From Propionibacteriales bacterium (GTDB lineage Bacteria; Actinomycetota; Actinomycetes; Propionibacteriales; Propionibacteriaceae), in the NCBI GenBank assembly GCA_030453285.1, contig JAKDKP010000045.1:1-9459 (forward strand): 9,459 nucleotides of DNA. Reading direction: 5' to 3'. Position numbers and translations under genes: made by a program. Numbering within the stretch: the stretch's first letter is position 1; each line of letters starts with the position of its first letter. The notes under the pieces were generated by a model. The model did not search any database. It worked only from the letters and a program-made list of their open reading frames with translations, and was not told the origin of the DNA. This document shows, in pieces, positions 1 to 5,654 of the stretch.

Positions 1-98
1 CGTAGTTCCTTGATCTGGTCGGCGTTCAAAAATGTTCTTACAATCGATTCTGACAATCCGAAGGAGCCCTTAATGGGATCTACGACAAGCTTGGTCAA
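1..98 (-). CDS. Partial hypothetical protein, N-terminus only
   Basis: This minus-strand reading frame starts at TTG (98-96) and leaves the left edge after 32 codons. I chose TTG because GGAGGG lies at 111-106, 7 nt upstream; a GTG at 113 in the same frame has no such site. The frame is open from a TAA at 146-144. The N-terminus begins MTKLVVDPIKGSFG and continues with a helix-like stretch, SESIVRTFLNADQIKEL. The composition is balanced and looks like real protein, unlike the other frames here, which are broken by stops. I do not recognise the family. It lies 68 nt downstream of a 29-residue small ORF in the same direction, with a large inverted repeat between them. DNA here is only about 45% GC, so a recently acquired segment is possible. 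Confidence 0.5.
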   Translation of the reverse strand, partial: MTKLVVDPIKGSFGLSESIVRTFLNADQIKEL

Positions 99-121
99 AA
101 TGGAACCCTCCACGCCTATAC

Positions 122-157
122 GAGTGGTCGACTCAAGGATTCTTTAGTCGACCTCTC
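122..157. promoter_or_regulatory. 36-nt imperfect inverted repeat (hairpin or operator)
   Basis: The core arms GGTCGACT (126-133) and AGTCGACC (146-153) are perfectly complementary over 8 bp. Outside them GAG (122-124) pairs with CTC (155-157), and inside AAG (135-137) pairs with CTT (142-144). Single mismatches separate the blocks and a GATT loop closes the structure, giving 14 pairs in 36 nt. On the minus strand it lies between the 29-residue ORF and the ribosome binding site of the partial gene. It could be an RNA stem-loop that limits read-through or protects an upstream transcript, or an operator for the downstream gene. No T-tract follows on either strand, so it is not a classic intrinsic terminator. 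Confidence 0.55.
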
Positions 158-166
158 TACTCCCAG

Positions 167-256
167 TCAGCCAGGATTGCTACAGTGTCGCCCACAATGC
201 CTATACCCGCTACCGTGTCGAGGGGCTGGCTTCTTGTGACTCTTTGTGAGCTTCAT
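167..256 (-). CDS. 29-residue basic His/Cys/Gly-rich small peptide
   Basis: An ATG at 256-254 is preceded by AAGGAG at 268-263 with a 6-nt spacer, the best-formed ribosome binding site in the window. The ORF ends with TGA at 169-167. The peptide begins MKLTKSHKK, passes through PAPRHGSGY, and ends RHCGRHCSNPG. It has 4 Lys, 3 Arg, 4 His, 2 Cys (residues 21 and 25) and no acidic residue, with a tandem RHC-G-RHC. There is no hydrophobic stretch, so it is not a membrane or signal peptide. I recognise no family. It could be a precursor of a modified peptide (short Lys-rich leader, Gly/His/Cys core), a metal-binding peptide, an upstream regulatory ORF, or chance. The downstream hairpin and following gene fit a precursor operon, but that is inference. 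Confidence 0.4.
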   Translation of the reverse strand: MKLTKSHKKPAPRHGSGYRHCGRHCSNPG

Positions 257-289
257 TGCAAACTCCTTCTAGACTCAAGTCCAATTCGG

Positions 290-318
290 ATTGATCACAC
301 TTAAGGGAAGGTTACCAA
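290..318 (-). promoter_or_regulatory. Possible promoter for the 29-residue ORF
   Basis: On the minus strand TTGGTA (318-313) is separated by exactly 17 nt from ATCAAT (295-290). This would start transcription near 283, leaving about 27 nt before the ATG and including the AAGGAG site. The -10 hexamer is poor (3 of 6), so this is a weak call. A small perfect hairpin, CACGC/GCGTG with a 4-nt loop (320-333), lies just upstream of the -35. Confidence 0.22.
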
Positions 319-405
319 GCACGCTGGGGCGTGACAAGAGGGTAGATTGGGTTGCTAAGTCCTTGACTACGTGAATCTGGTCCGTGCGGGCCGCGCGTGG
401 GCGGT

Positions 406-430
406 CTAACAACACAGGCGGACCCTGGTG
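406..430 (-). terminator. Weak candidate terminator after the five-gene run
   Basis: On the minus strand, about 30 nt after the TAA of the last gene, CAcCAGG (430-424) can pair with CCTGTG (418-413) around a GTCCG loop, with one bulged C. TTGTTAG follows (412-406). The stem is short and the T-rich stretch is interrupted, so termination efficiency is doubtful. A competing 6-bp pairing, GGTCCG (424-419) with CGGACC (384-379), also exists. Confidence 0.25.
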
Positions 431-459
431 TCTCCTGATCGTTGCGAAGTCAGCAGTCC

Positions 460-1020
460 TTACAGTCGCCGGGCACGGGTGTCTGGCCACAACACCGCGG
501 CCAGTGCGGCAGCCAGCACGAGCAGCAGGACGACCAGCCCGGCCGACATCGGCGGGAGCGCGACTTGGAGGACCACAGCCACCACGGCGGTGACCAACAC
601 CAGCAACACCACTGCGCCCACCAGCGGCAGCACGACGGGTCGCCACACGGCACGATCCACTGTCGCGTACGACGGCCCCAACGAAGCAAGGAAGCAGCCC
701 CAGCCGACCATCAGCAACCCGAGCGCCACTCCCACCAGCCAGCCAAGATCGGCAGCCGTGGTGGCGACGACGGCCCACAGCACACAGCTGATCATGAAGA
801 CCGTTGGTACGTGTCCGCGCGGCATCAGCAGGGTGAGCGCCAGACTGACAACGGCAACGAGCCCGAGCACCGGCGAGAACCCGTCCACCACGATCAGCGA
901 GGCGAGGGTGATGACGCCACCGACGGTGATCATCAGCAGCAGCAGCCAATGCCTGCCGGTGAGATGGCGGACACGTTCACCGACATCGGCCAGCAGATCG
1001 ATGAGATCGCGCACCCTCAT
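460..1020 (-). CDS. Six-helix integral membrane protein, hypothetical
   Basis: This 186-residue protein is almost entirely membrane-spanning. Hydrophobic segments lie at about 24-46, 49-67, 72-91, 92-113, 127-153 and 159-178, with a short charged N-terminus and a TRARRL tail, suggesting both ends face the cytoplasm. The ATG at 1020-1018 overlaps the TGA of the DUF58 gene as ATGA, so translational coupling is likely; an upstream GTG/TTG extension to 1095 would run through the DUF58 gene and was rejected. I see no catalytic motif. It occupies the place where MoxR-DUF58 operons often carry the multi-helix DUF3488/transglutaminase protein, and its size and helix content resemble only the membrane part of such a protein. 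That comparison is inference; homology is not visible by eye. Confidence 0.8.
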   Translation of the reverse strand: MRVRDLIDLLADVGERVRHLTGRHWLLLLMITVGGVITLASLIVVDGFSPVLGLVAVVSLALTLLMPRGHVPTVFMISCVLWAVVATTAADLGWLVGVALGLLMVGWGCFLASLGPSYATVDRAVWRPVVLPLVGAVVLLVLVTAVVAVVLQVALPPMSAGLVVLLLVLAAALAAVLWPDTRARRL

Positions 1021-2306
1021 CGCCCCCCGGACAAGGTGGCGGGACGCCCGGCGAGCGAGGTGATGACGTCGGAGAGACTGCCACTGCCGTGCCACGGCAC
1101 GACCGGGATGCCCAGCTCGGCCAACCGGTCGATCTCGTCGTCCCGCTCCAGGCGACGCAGGGCCCAGGCCTCAGCCCAGTAGCGCGGCCCACTCGGCCTC
1201 CCGGAGAGGTCACCCAGCTCGGCCGGCAGGGTGTCAACGACCAGGACGGTCGCCCCACGGTGATGCAATTGCAGGAGTTCGCTGATCGCGTCACGTTCGA
1301 GCAGCGGGGAGCAGAAGATCACCAGTGACCCGGGACGGATCCGGCCGATCCGACGGAAGGCGCTGCGGTTCTGCCGATCGGGGGCGGCATTGGCGAGGCG
1401 CTCGGTGATCATGGTCCGCTGGCGGCCACCCGATCCCGGGCGGACGTGACCGATCACGTACCCGATGTCGAAGATGCCGACCCGATCACCCAGTGACAGA
1501 TAGTGGTCCGACACCGCCAGCGCTGCGGCCACGGTCAGGTCGAGGCTCGAGGCGACACCGGCGTGCACATCGTCCCGGCCATCGACCGGAACGGCGAGAT
1601 CGGCCAGCGTGTCGGTGATGATCATCACCTCGGTGTCCTTCTCGGCCAGGGTGGCGTTGGTGTGCAGGCTGCCCACCCGAGATGTGACCCGCCAGTTGAC
1701 GCGTTTGAGCCGGTCGCCGGCGATGAACGGTCGAATCTCGGCCAAGGTGCTGCCCTCGCCGCGGGTACGACTCTGATGTTGGCCCACCATGCCGATCGGA
1801 TGCGGGATCGCCTCATCGCCCCCCAGTGGCTGGACCTGCGGCGCAACGGTGATCTGTACGGTCGGGGCACTCCAGTTGGCGGTCCACAGACCCCAGGCGT
1901 CGGTCATCGTCACCGCATCAACGGCAAAGACGTGGCGTCCCCAGCGGTACGGCTTGAGTCGGACCGTCGCCGAACCTAGCCCGACGGCAGCCCCCAGGGT
2001 CGGGGACAGTTCGGTGCGCTTCGGGCGCGGAAGGTGGATCGAGGTGATCAACATCGGCGCGGGCGCGGTGACGGTCAGCGCGGACTGCTGCTCGGCCTGG
2101 AGGCGTCGGCCACTCAACTGCTGGGTCGGTTCGTCCCCCTCCCCCACGAACCGTTCCGGCCGCCGGGCCAGGGCCAGGGCACACCATCCGGCGAAGGGTG
2201 CGGCTAGCACCAGCAATTCTGGCCGATGCAGGAGCACCGCGGCGGCACCGATCAGGGCAACCAGGATGGCCGACCTGATCAAGGTCACCGACGGCTTGAG
2301 GACCAT
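1017..2306 (-). CDS. DUF58 domain-containing membrane-anchored protein
   Basis: The product is 429 residues. Two N-terminal hydrophobic helices lie at about 11-26 and 31-47, then a beta-rich region, then the DUF58 signature at about 181-234: GEGSTLAEIRPFIAGD, followed by RLKRVNWRVTSR. The following IITDTLAD (229-236) is where the family has its von Willebrand A-like first strand and metal-site aspartate; the usual DxS pattern is altered to D-T. ATG at 2306-2304 lies 2 nt after the MoxR stop (TGA-TC-ATG), with GAGGA 6 nt upstream (2317-2313); a longer frame reaching 2726 lies inside the MoxR gene and was rejected. DUF58 proteins are typically encoded beside MoxR ATPases and are thought to be their partners at the membrane. 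The exact client is unknown here. Confidence 0.9.
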   Translation of the reverse strand: MVLKPSVTLIRSAILVALIGAAAVLLHRPELLVLAAPFAGWCALALARRPERFVGEGDEPTQQLSGRRLQAEQQSALTVTAPAPMLITSIHLPRPKRTELSPTLGAAVGLGSATVRLKPYRWGRHVFAVDAVTMTDAWGLWTANWSAPTVQITVAPQVQPLGGDEAIPHPIGMVGQHQSRTRGEGSTLAEIRPFIAGDRLKRVNWRVTSRVGSLHTNATLAEKDTEVMIITDTLADLAVPVDGRDDVHAGVASSLDLTVAAALAVSDHYLSLGDRVGIFDIGYVIGHVRPGSGGRQRTMITERLANAAPDRQNRSAFRRIGRIRPGSLVIFCSPLLERDAISELLQLHHRGATVLVVDTLPAELGDLSGRPSGPRYWAEAWALRRLERDDEIDRLAELGIPVVPWHGSGSLSDVITSLAGRPATLSGGR

Positions 2307-2308
2307 GA

Positions 2309-3325
2309 TCAGTCCTCGGGTCGATACGCCGCCGGGACCGGCACATCCTCCAGCAGGCTCGCCACCACGGAGGCGCCCGACACATTGCTCATCCACAGTT
2401 CGGGGCGAACGGTGACACGGTGGGCCAGGGCGCCGACAGCAAGATCCTTCACATCCTGCGGGGTGACGAACGTGCGGCCCTTGATCAACGCGTACGCCCG
2501 GGCGCACGTCATCAAGGCCAAGGAGCCGCGCGGGGACGCGCCGACGAGGAGTCGCGACTCGTGTCGGGTGGCGGTGGTGATGGCGACGGCGTAGCGGCCG
2601 ATCTCGGGATGGAAGAAGACGTCCTCGGCGGCCTGCTGGACCTTGATCAAGGTGGCGGAGTCCAGCACGGGTTCCACCTGCTGGTCCTCGGTCCGCCGAG
2701 CGATCCGGCGAGACAGCACGTCCCACTCCTGTTCCGGCTGGGGATAGCCGAACGAGAGGCGCAGCAGGAACCTGTCGAGCTGCGCCTCGGGCAGCGGATA
2801 GGTGCCCTCGGTCTCGATCGGGTTCGCCGTCGCCAGCACATGGAAGGGACGTGGCAACTCGAAGGTGTTGCCTTCAACGGTCACTTGTCGCTCCTGCATG
2901 GCCTCCAGCAGGGCGGACTGGGTCTTGGGCGGCGTGCGGTTGATCTCATCGGCCAGCAGCAGTCCGGCAAAGATCGGTCCGGCCCGGAAGTCGAACCTGT
3001 TCTCACCCTGGGCGTACACATAGCTGCCGGTCAGGTCGGCCGGCAGGAGATCGGGTGTGAACTGGGCCCGTTTGAAGTCCAAGCCGAGTGCCTGGGCGAA
3101 GCTGCGTGCCGCCAACGTCTTCCCCAGGCCCGGGAAGTCCTCGATCAGCACGTGCCCGCCGGCAACGACGGCAGTCAGCACGCGTTCCAGTTCGGTCCGT
3201 TTCCCCACCACGGCGCGTTCCACCTGGTCGAGCACCGCCGTGCACGCGCGAGTCGCCTCCTCGGCCGGCAACGCGTCGGAACTGGTGGCCGCGGCATGGG
3301 CTGCGGCCTGTCTGGTCTCGGTCAT
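2309..3325 (-). CDS. MoxR-family AAA+ ATPase
   Basis: This 338-residue protein is of normal family length. It shows a Walker A motif EDFPGLGKT (62-70), Walker B LLLADEIN (122-129), sensor 1 ATANP (165-169), the arginine-finger motif QLDRF (182-186) and sensor 2 GASPRG (262-267), followed by the C-terminal lid. All ATPase residues are intact, so it should bind and hydrolyse ATP in the cytoplasm as a ring oligomer. MoxR ATPases act as chaperone-like factors maturing or regulating partner proteins, usually those encoded beside them. The ATG (3325-3323) overlaps the TGA of the preceding gene as ATGA, and AAGGAG lies 11 nt upstream, a rather long spacing. I leave the gene symbol empty because MoxR paralogues are numerous and function differs. 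Confidence 0.95.
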   Translation of the reverse strand: MTETRQAAAHAAATSSDALPAEEATRACTAVLDQVERAVVGKRTELERVLTAVVAGGHVLIEDFPGLGKTLAARSFAQALGLDFKRAQFTPDLLPADLTGSYVYAQGENRFDFRAGPIFAGLLLADEINRTPPKTQSALLEAMQERQVTVEGNTFELPRPFHVLATANPIETEGTYPLPEAQLDRFLLRLSFGYPQPEQEWDVLSRRIARRTEDQQVEPVLDSATLIKVQQAAEDVFFHPEIGRYAVAITTATRHESRLLVGASPRGSLALMTCARAYALIKGRTFVTPQDVKDLAVGALAHRVTVRPELWMSNVSGASVVASLLEDVPVPAAYRPED

Positions 3326-3831
3326 AGTGCAGCAATCTCCTTGATCAACGAACGCAGATTCGTCCGGCTGAGCGGTACGGCAGGGTTGGCCGCGATGACC
3401 CGGGCCAGCCCGGGCGAGAGCACCGTCGGCCGCGCAAGCTCATCGGTGAGAGTGCGCTGGTGACGACCGAGGCGCTGACGAACGAGCTCAGCCAGCACAC
3501 GCTGGACCTCAGCCACACTCATGCGACGTTTCGGATCGGCGCCGTACAACTGCTCCTCGAGCTTGAGCACGCGTCGATCCGTCAGGCGCCCGCTGGCGTC
3601 GGCGGCGTCCATCCTCAGCCGCGCCAGGTGCGGTTCGTCGGCGGGGTCGGCGATCGTGAAGACGAACCACACCGTGACCGCGATGAGCACTGCAAGCAGG
3701 ACGAACAGCGGAACGTCCAGTTCGAAGCCGATCAGCATCGCCAACAGACACAGCACCAAGGAGATGCCACCTGCGGCGGCAACCCGGACGCCGAGCCCGC
3801 ACCAGCCGATGCCGGCACTGCGATTCTTCAT
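3322..3831 (-). CDS. Two-helix membrane protein with cytosolic tail
   Basis: This 169-residue protein has two transmembrane helices at about 14-36 and 41-60, then a charged soluble tail of roughly 105 residues. The tail includes a likely helical stretch with RMDAADASGRLTDRRVLKLEEQLYG and MSVAEVQRVLAELVRQRL. The topology suggests a membrane-anchored accessory protein whose tail faces the cytoplasm, where the MoxR ATPase would be. The ATG (3831-3829) overlaps the preceding TGA as ATGA and there is no clear Shine-Dalgarno sequence, so it probably depends on coupled translation. I do not recognise the family. Its position between the DUF4129 and MoxR genes, with overlaps on both sides, argues for a role in the same complex. 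Confidence 0.82.
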   Translation of the reverse strand: MKNRSAGIGWCGLGVRVAAAGGISLVLCLLAMLIGFELDVPLFVLLAVLIAVTVWFVFTIADPADEPHLARLRMDAADASGRLTDRRVLKLEEQLYGADPKRRMSVAEVQRVLAELVRQRLGRHQRTLTDELARPTVLSPGLARVIAANPAVPLSRTNLRSLIKEIAAL

Positions 3832-4610
3832 CGGTCAGCCCGACCGTCGATCGGCGCTGCGGCTGAGGCTGACGGACCCGATCCGGTGGCGGCCCGGTCG
3901 ATCTCATCAGTGAGGGCGTTCAGGGCGCGCAGGGCACGTTCCCGATCAGCTTCGGTGAGGTCCTCGGCCGAGAACAGCGCCCGTTCGTACAGGTCGGCCA
4001 GTTCGATGGTCCAGCTCGGAGACAGATCACCAGTGGCCAGGACCCGAGTGACGAATTCGCTGGCCGTCTCGTACGGGGCACGACTGGTCCGGCCGGCCTC
4101 GCCCACCACCTGTTCCAGACCCTCCCACCAGGCAACGATGGCGGCGCGGATGTCACCGGAGATCGCCATCTCGCCACGACTGGCGGCCAGGTGGCGGCCG
4201 ACGTGGGCCAGGTCGACCGCGTCCTCGCCCAGATCCTCGATCCCCGGGGGCGCCTGTCGGGCAGACACCGCGCGAACCACCAGCACGATGATCACCAGCA
4301 CGGCCAACACGGCAGTGATGATCAACACCGTCTGGAGGATGTTCTCGATCATGGCCGTCATCGGGCTCGGCCGACCCGGCGTGATCGGCGGCTCGAATGC
4401 CGTCCCAGACATCTCGGGGCTCGGTTGAGGTGGGGTGCGGTGCCCCAGGTCGGTGCTGCTCGGCACCGGCACCCTGGTGACCGGCGGGACAGGCCGGGTC
4501 CGCGCGCCAGCCGCCAACAGGGTGATCATCCCCAGGGCGCCAAGAAGGACCACAGCCACTCCTGCGCGCCCCGATGCCATTGGTCGATCAAACCAAGTCC
4601 GGAGCCACAT
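3828..4610 (-). CDS. DUF4129 domain membrane protein
   Basis: From the ATG at 4610 the product is 260 residues. It has an N-terminal helix at about 16-35, a proline-rich extracytoplasmic linker, a second helix at about 92-114, and a C-terminal cytosolic DUF4129-like domain at about 150-220 (AAIVAWWEGLEQ, then PYETASEFVTRVL, a pattern typical of the domain). DUF4129 is often fused to the end of transglutaminase-like TgpA/DUF3488 proteins in MoxR-DUF58 operons; here it stands alone. The start is uncertain: ATG 4715 (295 residues, directly after the regulator's stop as TGA-TC-ATG) and ATG 4580 are also possible, and none has a convincing ribosome binding site. I preferred 4610 because it puts the first helix near the N-terminus and the 4715-4610 stretch has weaker GC3 bias. 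Confidence 0.8.
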   Translation of the reverse strand: MWLRTWFDRPMASGRAGVAVVLLGALGMITLLAAGARTRPVPPVTRVPVPSSTDLGHRTPPQPSPEMSGTAFEPPITPGRPSPMTAMIENILQTVLIITAVLAVLVIIVLVVRAVSARQAPPGIEDLGEDAVDLAHVGRHLAASRGEMAISGDIRAAIVAWWEGLEQVVGEAGRTSRAPYETASEFVTRVLATGDLSPSWTIELADLYERALFSAEDLTEADRERALRALNALTDEIDRAATGSGPSASAAAPIDGRADR

Positions 4611-4717
4611 GTCGACACTGGGGTTCAACGTTGCCCATGCGTGTCCACGATTCGACGCCCCCTCAACTGCCACGGGCACCGATGCGGGACCGCTGCCGTA
4701 CGAACCCAGCACCATGA

Positions 4718-5578
4718 TCAACTTGCCAGACGGGTCCCAGCCTTGAGCTCATCGACCATGGCGTGCAGCCTGACCAGTCGGCCGGCGGTGCGATCGTCGC
4801 CCGGCAGGTAGGTGACCATGCGCAGGTCAGGGCGGTACGGGAGGCTGAACACCTGCACCTCAAGAGCCAGCAGACCGACGTACGGGTTCATCACTCGTTT
4901 GGTCCACCCGTCGATCCGGCCGACGGTGCCCCGCTTCCAGAGTTCGCGGAACCGAGCAGACCGCTCGGACAACCGATGGATGAGGTCCTGCCACACGTCA
5001 TCGTCGGGTGCATCGGCAAAGTGTGACCGCATCCGGGCCACGATCGCCGCCTGTTCCTCGTCCCCATCGACGTAGGCCTTGCCCCACTCGGGATCGGTGA
5101 AGTCCAGCCAGAGGCAACTCCGCTCCTCGGGTGCGTATCGTTCCAGGTCGTTGATCATGAAGCGGAAAGTGTCGTTGCAGGCGAGCACGAGCCACAAGGA
5201 GTTCATGATCGATGCCGGATTGGGCAGCAAGGCATCCAACACCCGCCTCCGTTCCACACTGACCTCCTCACACTGGCTGGGCGTGGCCAGTGAACGGGCG
5301 TGCCCGCCCAGCTTGAGCAGATGCCTCTCCTCCTCGGGATTGAGGTTCAGGGCTCGAGCGATGGATCGCAGGACCTGGACGCTGGGATTGGCGGCGCGGC
5401 CCTGCTCCAGCCACGTGTACCAGGTGGTCCCCACCGTCGCGAGCTGGGCCACCTCTTCGCGCCGGAGTCCTGGCGTCCGGCGCCGACCGGCGGTGGGCAG
5501 TCCAACCTCCCCAGGAGTGATGGCCTCGCGACGCCCGCGCAGGAAGGAGGCGAGTTCGGCAGTCCTGATCTCACTCAT
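4718..5578 (-). CDS. XRE-type regulator with MmyB-like ligand-binding domain
   Basis: This 286-residue protein has an N-terminal helix-turn-helix at about 8-90, including RRRTPGLRREEVAQLA and the recognition-helix region TTWYTWLEQGR. The C-terminal part (about 108-276) fits the MmyB-like ligand-binding domain: LLPNPASIMNSLWLVLACND, then RFRELWKRGTVG, then NPYVGLLALEVQVFSLPYRP. The family usually has HP where NP occurs at 231-232. Such proteins regulate neighbouring exporter or oxidoreductase genes in Actinobacteria in response to small ligands. It diverges from an MFS exporter gene 76 bp away, the most likely target, and probably controls itself too. The ATG at 5578-5576 has GGAG only 2 nt upstream, which is close. 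Its stop lies 2 nt before an in-frame ATG of the DUF4129 gene, so read-through into that run is possible. Confidence 0.92.
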   Translation of the reverse strand: MSEIRTAELASFLRGRREAITPGEVGLPTAGRRRTPGLRREEVAQLATVGTTWYTWLEQGRAANPSVQVLRSIARALNLNPEEERHLLKLGGHARSLATPSQCEEVSVERRRVLDALLPNPASIMNSLWLVLACNDTFRFMINDLERYAPEERSCLWLDFTDPEWGKAYVDGDEEQAAIVARMRSHFADAPDDDVWQDLIHRLSERSARFRELWKRGTVGRIDGWTKRVMNPYVGLLALEVQVFSLPYRPDLRMVTYLPGDDRTAGRLVRLHAMVDELKAGTRLAS

Positions 5579-5654
5579 GGCTCCAGTCTGACCTCACATC
5601 GATCGCCGAGCCAGTTGGTGCCAATACCTGGATGAACGCCGACTGGATACCCCG
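5579..5654. promoter_or_regulatory. Divergent promoter region between regulator and exporter
   Basis: This 76-bp gap must hold both start signals. It contains a small palindrome TTGG-TG-CCAA (5615-5624), a direct repeat CTGGAT (5628-5633 and 5643-5648, period 15), and CCAGT at 5583 and 5611 with its complement ACTGG at 5642. These are candidate regulator contacts, but arms are only 4-6 bp. On the minus strand the palindrome gives TTGGCA, a reasonable -35, but no good -10 lies 17 nt on. I infer an operator here from the layout more than from any single motif. Confidence 0.45.

Noticed and set aside
320..333. CACGC/GCGTG hairpin as an intrinsic terminator
   Set aside because: Stem is only 5 bp and no T-tract follows on either strand.
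1..459. tRNA, tmRNA or RNase P RNA in the low-GC edge
   Set aside because: No T-arm consensus, no CCA-type 3' end, no cloverleaf and no conserved RNase P core was found on either strand.
275..949. 224-codon minus-strand frame extending into the low-GC edge
   Set aside because: Out of frame with the clear membrane protein and low-complexity Arg/Ala/Gly; its end in the low-GC region is accidental.
1021..1095. 25-codon N-terminal extension of the six-helix protein
   Set aside because: It overlaps the end of the DUF58 gene; the ATG at 1020 forms the ATGA junction seen elsewhere in the operon.
2307..2726. 140-codon N-terminal extension of the DUF58 frame
   Set aside because: It runs inside the MoxR gene, is Arg/Pro/Cys-rich, and the ATG at 2306 has a good GAGGA site.
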